Positions 16,293 through 24,333 of a DNA stretch of 64,000 nt are shown piece by piece (the first letter of the stretch is position 1; each line of letters starts with the position of its first letter). The DNA comes from WHSW01 sp963740055 (lineage in GTDB: Bacteria; Actinomycetota; Thermoleophilia; Solirubrobacterales; 70-9), in NCBI GenBank assembly GCA_963740055.1, contig CAVUCL010000004.1, positions 310,001-374,000 on the forward strand. The letters run 5' to 3'. The position numbers and the translations under genes are program-made. The notes below the pieces were generated by a model that saw only the letters and a list, made by a program, of their open reading frames with translations, was not told the DNA's origin and ran no database searches.

Positions 16293-17472
16293 GTGCGGGG
16301 CGGATGGCGGACCAGAGCGGGTTTGGCGATCGCGGTCGCCGCGATCGCAAGCGGCTGCGGCGACGACTCCGAGCCGCAGGCGACGACGACGCCGGGTGGC
16401 GGCGGAGGCGGGTCCGGCGGCTGGGCGACCCGGCCCGCGACCGGCAGCGGCGAGGGCGGGGTCGAGCTGACCGAGATCGGCAGCTTCGAGCAGCCCGTCT
16501 ATGTCGCCGACGCCGACGACGGCAGCGGCGACCTGTACGTGGTCGAGCAGTGCGGAACGATCCAGCGCCTGCCGGAGGGAGAGGGCGCCCCCGAACCCTT
16601 CCTCGACATCTCCGAGATGGTCACCTGCGGCGGCGAGCAGGGGCTGCTCTCGGTCGCCTTCGCGCCCGACTACGAGCGCTCCCGCCGCCTCTACGTCTAC
16701 TTCACCGACCTCGACCAGAGCCAGCGGATCGTCGAGTACTCCCGCTCTGCGTCGGAGCCCGTCGCCGATCCGCAGAGCGCCCGCGAACTGCTGGCGATGG
16801 ACGACTTCGCCTCCAACCACAACGGCGGCCTGCTGCTCTTCGGTCCCGACGGCGAGCTCTACGCCGGCACCGGCGACGGCGGCGGGGGCGGCGACCCGGA
16901 GCGCACCGCCCAGGACCCGCGGAGCCCGCTCGGCAAGCTGCTGCGCGTCGACCGCGACGGCGGCGAGCCCGCGGTCGCGGCGCTCGGGCCTGCGCAACCC
17001 GTGGCGGTATTCGTTCGACCGTGAGACCGGCGACCTGTGGATCGGCGACGTCGGCCAGGACGAGTTCGAGGAGATCGACTCGCTCGCGGCCGCCGACTTT
17101 CGCGGAACGCCGAACTTCGGCTGGTCGGCGTTCGAGGCGAACGAGCGCTACAACGAGGACCAGCAGGCGCCGGGGGCGGTCGCGCCCACGCACGAGTACG
17201 GCACCGGCGACGGCGGCCGTTGCTCGGTCACCGGCGGCTACGTCGTCCGCGACCGCGAGCTCGAGAGCCTCTACGGCCGCTACCTGTACGGCGACTTCTG
17301 CGACGGGGTCCTGCGCAGCTTCACCGCCGACGCGGGCGCCGACGGCGTCGCCGACGACCGCGAGCTCGGGCTCGAGGTCGCCGGCCTGAGCTCGTTCGGC
17401 GAGGACGCCGCCGGCCGCCTCTACGCCGTCTCGCTCGAGGGCCCGGTCTACCGGTTGGAGGCGGCCGGGTGA
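16293..17472 (+). CDS. PQQ-type sugar dehydrogenase, lipoprotein, frameshift (copy 1)
   Basis: Soluble glucose/sorbosone dehydrogenase-type beta-propeller, anchored as a lipoprotein (IASGCGDDS near residues 22-30). Family landmarks are YVVEQCGTIQRL, GGEQGLLSVAFAPDY, NHNGGLLLFGPDGELYAGTGDG, GLRNPWRYSFDRETGDLWIGDVGQ and SVTGGYVVRD. Members oxidise aldose sugars with PQQ outside the cell. The frame breaks at the GGG of 16986-16988; deleting one G restores ALGLRNPWR, and the length is 3n+1. The start is GTG 16293, with TAGCGT 7 bases upstream. This is the first of three paralogues within 5 kb, each with a different N-terminal signal. No PQQ biosynthesis genes are visible. Confidence 0.8.
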
Positions 17473-17485
17473 GCTCGCGAGCCGA

Positions 17486-17491
17486 TACCCT
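17486..17491 (+). promoter_or_regulatory. -10 box, leaderless promoter
   Basis: TACCCT ends 7 bases before ATG 17499. It supports that ATG, and therefore a frameshift, as the true start of sugar dehydrogenase copy 2. Confidence 0.55.
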
Positions 17492-17498
17492 GGCGGCG

Positions 17499-18670
17499 AT
17501 GGCGGGGAGCCTTCGCAGCAGGGCGGTGGTCGCTGCCGTGGCGGCGCGACGGCGGCGATCTGCGTGCTCGCGGGCGTGCTCGGGTCGAAGCCGGCGGACG
17601 CCCAGGGCGGGGGGCTGGCGCTGCGCCAGGTCGCCACCTTCGAGGGCCCGACGCACGTCGAGGACGCGCCGGGCAAGCGCAAGCTCCTGTTCGTGGTCGA
17701 GCAGCGGGGCACGATCGCGGTCGTGCGCAAGGGCCGCAAGCTGGCAAAGCCCTTCCTCGACATCAGCGATCGGGTCAAGACCTCGTACGAGGAGGGACTG
17801 CTCTCGATCGCGTTCGACCCGCGCTACCGAAAGAACCGGCGCTTCTTCGTCTACTACGTGAACCGCGACAGCGACATCGAGGTCGACTCGTTCAAGCGCA
17901 AGCGCGGCAGCGCGACCCGGGCCAGCGCGCGCTCGCGGCGGACCGTGATCACGATCGGCCACCCCGGGGCGACGAACCACAACGGCGGCCAGGTCGCCTT
18001 CGGGCCCGACGGGAACCTGTACCTCGGCACCGGCGACGGCGGCGGGGCCGGCGACCCCGACGAGAACGCCCAGAACCCCGAGAGCCTGCTCGGGAAGCTG
18101 CTGCGGATCGATCCGCGTCGCAAGAGCGGCTACGAGGTGCCGACGGACAACCCCTACGTCGGCGTTGCCGGGCGCGACGAGATCTACGCGCTCGGGCTGC
18201 GCAATCCGTACCGGTTCAGCTTCGACCGGGCGAACGGGCACCTGACGATCGGCGACGTCGGCCAGAACGAGTGGGAGGAGATCGACCACGAGACCCTCGC
18301 CGGCGCTCGCGGCGCCAACTTCGGCTGGGACAACCTCGAGGGCAACCACTTCTACGAGTCGCCGGGCACCGAGCCGCCCGGCTATCAGCCGCCGGTGCAC
18401 GAGTACTCCGACGGCTCGTCGGTGATCGCCGGCTTCGTCGTCCGCGACCCGAGCCTGCCGGCGCTCGCCGGGCGCCTGGTATACGCCGATCTCTCCGGGG
18501 CCGGGATCCGCTCGCTCGATCCGGACGCCCCGGACCCGAGCGCGACCGACACCGACACCGGCCTCCCGCTGAGCCAGCCGACATCGTTCGGCGAGGGCGT
18601 CAAGGGCCGGGTCTACGTCGCCTCGTTCGAGAACGGCGCGGTGTACCGCATCGTGCAGACGGGCGGGTAG
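17499..18670 (+). CDS. PQQ-type sugar dehydrogenase, secreted, N-terminal frameshift (copy 2)
   Basis: Second glucose/sorbosone dehydrogenase-type beta-propeller, about 390 residues. Landmarks are LLFVVEQRGTIAVVRKG, YEEGLLSIAFDPRY, NHNGGQVAFGPDGNLYLGTGDG, GLRNPYRFSFDRANGHLTIGDVGQ and VIAGFVVRD. The continuous frame runs from GTG 17564, which would cut the signal peptide in half. Starting at ATG 17499 and restoring one missing base near 17541-17548 gives MAGSLRSRAVVAAVA followed by ATAAICVLAGVLG and an ADA cleavage site. A TACCCT box 7 bases before that ATG supports this. Unlike copy 1 it has no lipobox. The enzyme presumably acts outside the cytoplasm. Confidence 0.75.
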
Positions 18671-18712
18671 AGTCCGGCCGGCCGGATTGTCACCGCGAGC
18701 AGAGAGGTCGAG

Positions 18713-20287
18713 ATGGAGCCCGCAACCCAGACCGAGGTCACCGACGCGGCGGCTGCGGGCGCCGGCAACGGCCAGCCCGCCGCCGAGACGCTCGAGGTCC
18801 ACCGCCCGATCGACGGCTCGCTGATCGAGACCGTCGCGATCGATCCCCCGGACGCGGTCGCCGCGACCTTCGCCCGCGCGCGCGCCGCCCAACCGGCCTG
18901 GGAGGCGATCGGGTTCGACGGCCGGCGACGCTGGATGGAATCGCTGCGCGACTGGATCCTCGACAACCAGGACCGGCTCGACTCGCTGATGCAGGAGGAG
19001 ACCGGGAAGGTGCGCGCCGACGCCGCGCTCGAGGCCTTCTACTGCCTCGACGCGATCAACTTCTGGGTCGACCAGGGGCCGAAGTTCCTCGCCGACGAGG
19101 TCGTGCGGCCACATGTCCCGCTGCTGCGCGCGAAGCGGGCGAAGATCGTCTACCGCCCGTTCGGGGTCGTCGGATTGATCAGCCCCTGGAACTTCCCCGT
19201 CATCCTCTCGCTCGGCGATGCGCTGCCGGCCCTCGTCGCCGGCAACGCCGCGGTGATCAAGCCGTCCGAGATCACCCCGCTGACGGTGGCCGAGATCGTT
19301 CGCGGCTGGCGCGAGGAGGTCGGCGCACCCGACGTCCTCCACGTCGTCAACGGCGCCGCCGAGACGGCCGGCGCGCTGATCGACGAGGCCGACTACGTCC
19401 AGTTCACGGGCTCCGAGCGGACCGGCAAGATCGTGATGAAGCGGGCGGCGGAGACGCTGACCCCGGTCAGCCTCGAGCTCGGCGGCAAGGACCCGATGAT
19501 CGTGACCCGCGACGCCGACATCGAGCGGGCGGCGAACGCGACCGCCTGGGGAGGCCTGCTGAACACGGGCCAGATCTGCATCTCGATCGAGCGGGTCTAC
19601 GTCGAGGAACCGGTCTACGACGAGTTCGTCGAGACGCTGAGGTCGAAGGTGCAGTCGCTGCGCCAGGGCGCCGACGGCGACACCTACACCGCCGAGCTCG
19701 GCGCGATGACGTCGCCGGCTCAGGTCGAGATCGTCTCCGAGCAGGTCGAGGACGCGCGCGCGGCCGGAGCGCGGATCCTGACCGGCGGCAAGCGCCGGGA
19801 GGGGCCCGGCGACTGGTACGAGGCGACCCTGATCGCCGACGCGGACCACTCGATGAAGGTGATGCGCGAGGAGACCTTCGGCCCGGTGATCCCGGTGATG
19901 AAGGTGCGCGACGTCGAGCAGGCGATCGAGCTCGCGAACGACACCAGCTACGGGCTCGGCTCGTCGGTGTTCGCCGGCGACGCCGACGAGGGCGAGCGAA
20001 TCGCGCGCCGGATCGAGGCCGGACACTGCAACGTCAACGACGTGCTCGTCAACTACAACGTCCTCGGGCTGCCGATGGGGGGTTGGAAGAACTCCGGAAT
20101 CGGCGTCCGCCACGGCGCCCAGGGGATCCGCCGCTTCTGCCGCACCGAGGCGCTGACGATGCCGCGCCTGCCGCAGGCGAAGACCGAGCCGATCTGGTTT
20201 CCCTACAGCGCCCGCAAGCGGGGGTTCGTCCGCCGCCTGTACCGGTTCATGAACGCGCGCGGGCTGCGCAACCGGCTCGGGCTCTGA
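18713..20287 (+). CDS. NAD(P)-dependent aldehyde dehydrogenase
   Basis: Aldehyde dehydrogenase of the ALDH superfamily, 524 residues; it oxidises an aldehyde to the acid with NAD or NADP. The general base Glu is in LELGGKDPMIV (about residue 255) and the catalytic Cys in NTGQICIS (about 289). FGVVGLISPWNFPVILSLGDAL and FTGSERTGKIV form the cofactor site. The C-terminal extension is basic (RKRGFVRRLYRFMNARGLRNRLG) and might associate with membrane. ATG 18713 has AGAGAGG upstream. The gene lies between two sugar dehydrogenase paralogues and overlaps the start of the third, so it may oxidise aldehydes derived from their products. The exact substrate (succinate semialdehyde, coniferyl or fatty aldehyde) is not resolved. 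Confidence 0.85.
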   Translation: MEPATQTEVTDAAAAGAGNGQPAAETLEVHRPIDGSLIETVAIDPPDAVAATFARARAAQPAWEAIGFDGRRRWMESLRDWILDNQDRLDSLMQEETGKVRADAALEAFYCLDAINFWVDQGPKFLADEVVRPHVPLLRAKRAKIVYRPFGVVGLISPWNFPVILSLGDALPALVAGNAAVIKPSEITPLTVAEIVRGWREEVGAPDVLHVVNGAAETAGALIDEADYVQFTGSERTGKIVMKRAAETLTPVSLELGGKDPMIVTRDADIERAANATAWGGLLNTGQICISIERVYVEEPVYDEFVETLRSKVQSLRQGADGDTYTAELGAMTSPAQVEIVSEQVEDARAAGARILTGGKRREGPGDWYEATLIADADHSMKVMREETFGPVIPVMKVRDVEQAIELANDTSYGLGSSVFAGDADEGERIARRIEAGHCNVNDVLVNYNVLGLPMGGWKNSGIGVRHGAQGIRRFCRTEALTMPRLPQAKTEPIWFPYSARKRGFVRRLYRFMNARGLRNRLGL

Positions 20288-21399
20288 GGCGCCTCGCCCT
20301 CAGCCTCGCCCTCGGGTCGCTGCTCGTCGCGGCGCCCGGCGCCGCGGCGGAGCTGAAGCTGCGGGGGATCGCGAACTTCGACCAGCCGGTCTACGTCCAC
20401 GGACCGCCGGGCGCCGGCGAGGTCGTGTTCGTGGTCGAGCAGAAGGGGGTGGTCAAGGTCGTGCGCGGCGATCGCAAGCTCCCCGGGTCGTTCCTGAACA
20501 TCAAGGGCAGGGTCGGGTGCTGCGGCGAGCAGGGCCTGCTCTCGATCGCGTTCCCCGACTTCAAGGACGACCGGCGCTTCTACGTCTACTTCACCGACGA
20601 GCGCGGGGACAACCGGGTGGTCGAGTACAAGCGCAAGCGCGGCAAGCTGAAGGCGGCGAAGCGCTCGGCGCGCACCGTGTTGCGGATCCCGCATCCGCGC
20701 TTCGCGAACCACAACGGCGGTCAGCTCCAGTTCGGTCCCGACGGCCTGCTCTACATCGGCACCGGCGACGGCGGTTCCTCGAACGACCCCTCCGGCAACG
20801 CCCAGGACCGCAACAGCCTGCTCGGCAAGCTGCTGCGGATCAACCCCCTGCGGCGCGGACGCGGCCGGGCGTACGGCGTGCCCGGCACGAACCCGTTCGC
20901 GAGCGGGGCCGGGCGCGACGAGATCTTCGCCCGCGGCCTGCGTAACCCGTGGCGCTTCTCGTTCGACAAGCGCCGGATCCTGATCGGCGACGTCGGCCAG
21001 GACCGAATCGAGGAGGTCAATTACGAGAAGCTCGGCAGGGCCCGGGGCGCGAACTTCGGCTGGGACGCGCTCGAGGGCAACTCGCTGGTCGAGCCCCCGG
21101 CGCCGGCCCAGCACGAGCGCCCGATCCACACCTACTCGCACGACGGCGGCGCCTGCTCGATCACCGGCGGCTACGTCGCCCGCGATCGGGGGCTCGGGTC
21201 GCTGCGGGGCCGCTACGTCTACGGCGACCTCTGCCAGGGCGAGCTGCGCAGCTTCAAGCCCGACCTCGGCGGTGCCCGCGACGACGATCCGGTCGGAGTG
21301 AGGCGGATCGACGGGCTCTCGAGCTTCGGCACCGACGACCGCAGGCGGCTCTACGTCGCCTCGCTGGCGGGCGGCGTCTGGCGCCTGGTGCGCCGCTGA
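20284..21399 (+). CDS. PQQ-type sugar dehydrogenase, secreted, apparent CTG start (copy 3)
   Basis: Third glucose/sorbosone dehydrogenase-type beta-propeller, 371 residues. Landmarks are VVFVVEQKGVVKVVRG, GEQGLLSIAFPDF, NHNGGQLQFGPDGLLYIGTGDG, GLRNPWRFSFDKRRILIGDVGQ and SITGGYVARD. The signal peptide is complete only if translation begins at CTG 20284, which forms a CTGA overlap with the aldehyde dehydrogenase stop. No ATG, GTG or TTG lies in frame near it. The peptide RRLALSLALGSLLVAAPGAAA with AAA cleavage fits export well. Translational coupling to the upstream gene could explain use of a weak start. A basic patch (YKRKRGKLKAAKRSART) is shared in kind with copy 2. Confidence 0.75.
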   Translation: MRRLALSLALGSLLVAAPGAAAELKLRGIANFDQPVYVHGPPGAGEVVFVVEQKGVVKVVRGDRKLPGSFLNIKGRVGCCGEQGLLSIAFPDFKDDRRFYVYFTDERGDNRVVEYKRKRGKLKAAKRSARTVLRIPHPRFANHNGGQLQFGPDGLLYIGTGDGGSSNDPSGNAQDRNSLLGKLLRINPLRRGRGRAYGVPGTNPFASGAGRDEIFARGLRNPWRFSFDKRRILIGDVGQDRIEEVNYEKLGRARGANFGWDALEGNSLVEPPAPAQHERPIHTYSHDGGACSITGGYVARDRGLGSLRGRYVYGDLCQGELRSFKPDLGGARDDDPVGVRRIDGLSSFGTDDRRRLYVASLAGGVWRLVRR

Positions 21400-21447
21400 C
21401 GAGACCGGCGCCCGCCGCCGCCGGACGCGCTTGAATCCGTCGGCGCG

Positions 21448-22320
21448 ATGTCGACGATCCGCGAGCAGCGGCTCGAGCTCGGGGGCTTCGGCACCCGGGC
21501 GCTGGAGCTGGACACCGACACGGACGCTGACGGGCTCCTGCTCCTGCACGGCTGGTCGGACTCGGCCGACACCTGGCGCCCGCTGCTGGGGCGGCTGGCG
21601 CGCTCGGGGCGTGCCGCGACCGCCGTCGACCTGCCGGGGTTCGGCGCCGCCGACCGGCTCGACCGCGAGGCCGGGGTGCTCGAGCAGCTCGACCGCTTCG
21701 TCGCCGCCGCGATCCGCGACCGGTCCGAGCGCAGCGGCGGACGGGGGGTGGTCGTGGTCGGAAACTCGCTCGGGGGCTGCGCGGCGATGCGCGCCGCGGA
21801 GGACCCGGCGCTCCCGGTCGCCGGCATCGTCCCGATCGCGCCCGCGGGCCTCGACATGGCCGGATGGTTCCCGATCGTCGAGGGGGCGCCGCTCGTCCGC
21901 TTGGTGATGCGGACTCCTGTCCCGCTGCCGGAGACGGTCGTCCGCGAAGCGGTCGGGCGCGCCTACCGGACGCTCGCCTTCTCGCGGCCGCGCGCGGTCG
22001 ATCCGGCTGTCGTCAGCGGCTTCACCCGCCATGTGCGAAGCCGCCGCGACGTGATCCGGATACTGGCGACGGGGCGCCGGCTGCTCGGCGAGATCCGCGA
22101 CCCGTTCCGGCTCGAGCGCATCGGATGCCCGGTGCTGCTGATCTGGGGCGACAGCGACCGGATGGTCTACTCGAGCGGCGCCGAGCGCGTGCTGCGCGAG
22201 GTCGCCGGCTCGCGGCTCGAGGTGATCGAACGCTGCGGCCACTGCCCGCAGATCGAGGCCACCGACCGGATCGCGGACCTGCTCGCGGCCTTCCCCGACG
22301 AGGTGCTCGCGGCGACGTAG
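21448..22320 (+). CDS. alpha/beta-fold hydrolase
   Basis: A 290-residue alpha/beta hydrolase. The oxyanion region is LLLLHGWSDSADTW, the nucleophile elbow is VVVGNSLGG (Ser near residue 108), the acid is in LIWGDSDRMV and the histidine in ERCGHCPQIEA. The cap domain between the nucleophile and the acid is mostly helical. Esterase, C-C hydrolase or epoxide hydrolase activity cannot be told apart. TTGAAT lies 11 bases before ATG 21448 and no ribosome-binding site is seen. It lies immediately before a second unrelated alpha/beta hydrolase gene. Confidence 0.8.
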   Translation: MSTIREQRLELGGFGTRALELDTDTDADGLLLLHGWSDSADTWRPLLGRLARSGRAATAVDLPGFGAADRLDREAGVLEQLDRFVAAAIRDRSERSGGRGVVVVGNSLGGCAAMRAAEDPALPVAGIVPIAPAGLDMAGWFPIVEGAPLVRLVMRTPVPLPETVVREAVGRAYRTLAFSRPRAVDPAVVSGFTRHVRSRRDVIRILATGRRLLGEIRDPFRLERIGCPVLLIWGDSDRMVYSSGAERVLREVAGSRLEVIERCGHCPQIEATDRIADLLAAFPDEVLAAT

Positions 22321-22335
22321 CGGGCGGCGGCCCGC

Positions 22336-23055
22336 GTGAGAGGATCGGGAATCTCGACCTTCTGCCTCGTCCACGGCGCCTGGCATGACGGCTCGTGCTG
22401 GGAGCCGGTCGCCGAGCGCCTGCGGGCCCGCGGTCACGAGGCGCTGGCCCCGGACCTCGCCCTCGACGATCCCAGCGCCGGATTCGAGCGGCGCGCCCGG
22501 CCCGCCGTCCGGGCGCTCGAGGGCGCGAGCGGTTCCGTGGTCGTCGTCGGCCACTCGATGGGAACCGCCTACGCGACCCTGGTCGCCGTCGCGCACCCGG
22601 CGTCGCTGCTCGTCCACCTGTGCCCGAGGCTCGGCGGCGTCGAGCCGCCGCCCGGCGCACCGCCGACCTTCCGCGAGGACTTCCCGTTCCCCGCCGAGCG
22701 CGCCGACGGCACCAGCGCCTGGGAGCCGGAGGCGGCGATGGCGGCGATGTACGGGCGCTTGGCGCCGGACGCCGCCCGGGCGCTGACCGGGCGCCTGCGC
22801 CCGATGGCGCAGCCACCGGACCGCTACCCGCTCTGCCGCCACCCCGCGATCCCGACGGCGCTGGTCTACGCGGCCGACGACGAGTTCTTCGAGCCCGAGT
22901 GGGAGCGGTTCATGGCCCGCGAGCTGCTCGGGATCGAGCCGATCGAGATCGCGGGCGGGCACTTCCCGATGGCCGAGGACCCCGACTCGCTCGCGGCGCT
23001 CCTCGACCGTCTCGCGCGCGACCCGGCGACGGTCCCGGACCCGGGACGCGACTAG
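22336..23055 (+). CDS. alpha/beta hydrolase, salicylate/HNL esterase-like
   Basis: A 239-residue alpha/beta hydrolase of the small type related to methyl esterases and hydroxynitrile lyases. It begins with FCLVHGAWHDGSCWEPVAERL, has the nucleophile in VVVGHSMGT, an acid in LVYAADDEFFEPEW and the histidine in IAGGHFPMAEDP. Start GTG 22336 lies 15 bases after the previous hydrolase stop, so they are probably co-transcribed. The two hydrolases share only the fold. The natural ester or amide substrate is unknown. Confidence 0.8.
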   Translation: MRGSGISTFCLVHGAWHDGSCWEPVAERLRARGHEALAPDLALDDPSAGFERRARPAVRALEGASGSVVVVGHSMGTAYATLVAVAHPASLLVHLCPRLGGVEPPPGAPPTFREDFPFPAERADGTSAWEPEAAMAAMYGRLAPDAARALTGRLRPMAQPPDRYPLCRHPAIPTALVYAADDEFFEPEWERFMARELLGIEPIEIAGGHFPMAEDPDSLAALLDRLARDPATVPDPGRD

Positions 23056-23060
23056 GCCTC

Positions 23061-23066
23061 TAGGCT
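23061..23066 (+). promoter_or_regulatory. -10 box, leaderless promoter
   Basis: TAGGCT ends 7 bases before GTG 23074. The same hexamer recurs at 23506-23511, 6 bases before the next gene's ATG 23518. Confidence 0.5.
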
Positions 23067-23073
23067 TGCCCGC

Positions 23074-23508
23074 GTGAGCGAGGACCGCGGCGGCATCGAC
23101 GGGCTCACCCGCTGGCTCGACCTGCGCTGGGAGAGCCACGAGCGGGTGCGGCTCACCGTCCGCCCGGAGCTGATCAACCCCGCAGGGCTGCTCTCGGGCC
23201 CGGTCGTCTACGCGATGGTCGACTACTCGATGGGCTCGGCGCTGTGGGCGGAGCGCGAGCGCGGCGAGCGGATCGCGACGATCGGGATCTCGGTCAACTA
23301 CCTGCGCACCGCGCGCGAGGGGGACGTCTTCTGCGTCAGCCGCCTCGATCGCCGAAACGACCGCGTCGCGGTGCTGCGCTCGGAGGTCAGCGACGAGAGC
23401 GATCGCCTGCTGGCGACGGCGATCGGCAGCTTCTCGATCTTCCCCGCCGAGCGGCTCGGATCCGCCGACCGCGGGCCCGCGACCCCGCTCGCCGAGGACG
23501 CCGAATAG
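23074..23508 (+). CDS. PaaI-family hotdog thioesterase
   Basis: A 144-residue single hotdog-fold protein of the PaaI/YbgC type, which hydrolyses acyl- or aryl-CoA thioesters. PAGLLSGPVVYAMVDYSMGSAL is the helix and loop that hold the active site (the usual HGG is here LSG, with D in MVDY as a likely catalytic residue). ATIGISVNYLRTAREGDVF is the conserved central strand and its exit. The LSG in place of HGG is a departure from canonical PaaI, so activity is not certain. Start GTG 23074 lies 7 bases after a TAGGCT box. It is part of a run of small catabolic genes. Confidence 0.75.
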   Translation: MSEDRGGIDGLTRWLDLRWESHERVRLTVRPELINPAGLLSGPVVYAMVDYSMGSALWAERERGERIATIGISVNYLRTAREGDVFCVSRLDRRNDRVAVLRSEVSDESDRLLATAIGSFSIFPAERLGSADRGPATPLAEDAE

Positions 23509-23517
23509 GCTCCGGCG

Positions 23518-24252
23518 ATGAGCGCGCCCGAGCTCACCCTGCACGCGCTGGCGCCGTCGCATCCCTGCATGACCGTCGACGCCGCCCTGCGCCTGAAGGG
23601 GCTCGAGTTCGAGCGCGTCGACCTGACGCCCGGGACGCATAACGCGGAGATCGAGCGCCTCTACGGCGCCGGGAGGACCACCGTGCCCGGGCTGATCGTC
23701 GACGGCGAGCCGGTGCACGGGTCGCGGCCGATCCTCGCCCGGCTCGAGCAGCTCGAGCCCGAGCCGCCGCTGTACCCCGAGCCGAACGCGGAGGCCGTCC
23801 GCGAGGCGGAGCGCTGGGGCGACGACGAGCTCCAGGACCTCGGCCGGCGCCTGCCGTGGGCCGCGCTGCATTTCCGCCCCGAGGCGGCGGGAAGCTTCGG
23901 CGGCGCCGGCGACCTCGACCCCGCGGGCACCGACTTCGCGATCCGAGCCGTGCGCGCGTCGTGGAAGTACCACTCGATCAGCGCCGAGCGCCTCGCCTCC
24001 GACCTCGCCGGGCTGCCGGCGAAGCTCGACCACATCGATTCGCTCGCCGATCAGGGCGTGGTCGGCGGCGACGAGCCCAACGCCGCCGACCTCCAGATCG
24101 GCGCGACGCTGCGCGTGCTGCTCACCCTCGGCGACCTGCGCGCGCTGCTCTCAGACCGGCCCTGCGAGCGAATCGCGCGCGCGAGCTTCCCCGACTACCC
24201 GGGCGCGGTCCCGGCGGGGGCCTTCCCGGCGGGCTGGGTCCCGGCGCGCTAG
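23518..24252 (+). CDS. glutathione S-transferase-like protein
   Basis: A 244-residue protein with GST architecture. The thioredoxin-like N-terminal domain has SHPCMTVDAALRLKGLEFE and the conserved cis-proline in TTVPGLIVDGEPVHGSRPI, where the S-R-P-I follows the family's ES-I site. The C-terminal domain is helical, with GDEPNAADLQIGATLRVLL near residue 185, matching the capping motif of GSTs. Actinobacteria mostly lack glutathione, so the thiol partner may be mycothiol or the protein may be a glutaredoxin-like reductase; this is inference. ATG 23518 lies 6 bases after a TAGGCT box. Confidence 0.75.
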   Translation: MSAPELTLHALAPSHPCMTVDAALRLKGLEFERVDLTPGTHNAEIERLYGAGRTTVPGLIVDGEPVHGSRPILARLEQLEPEPPLYPEPNAEAVREAERWGDDELQDLGRRLPWAALHFRPEAAGSFGGAGDLDPAGTDFAIRAVRASWKYHSISAERLASDLAGLPAKLDHIDSLADQGVVGGDEPNAADLQIGATLRVLLTLGDLRALLSDRPCERIARASFPDYPGAVPAGAFPAGWVPAR

Positions 24253-24264
24253 GCGCGGCCGAGC

Positions 24265-24299
24265 GGGGAGTTACTGCGCCCAGGGACGAGTAACTCCCC
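24265..24299. terminator. bidirectional hairpin terminator
   Basis: A perfect 11-bp inverted repeat, GGGGAGTTACT (24265-24275) and AGTAACTCCCC (24289-24299), with a 13-base loop between two convergent stops; TTT follows on the plus side. It would end both the GST-like and metH transcripts. Confidence 0.75.
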
Positions 24300-24333
24300 T
24301 TTCGAGAGCCGCCACCCGTACCCAGCCCGTCCC

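Noticed and set aside
23074..23508. Hotdog gene as 4-hydroxybenzoyl-CoA thioesterase
   Set aside because: The active-site helix does not carry the residues that would support that specificity; only the general family can be given.
20203..24033. Open reading frame of 1276 codons on the minus strand opposite the sugar dehydrogenase and hydrolase genes
   Set aside because: It lies wholly antisense to several genes with clear family motifs. Its product is low-complexity (arginine, glutamate, valine, leucine), as expected from codon bias at high GC.
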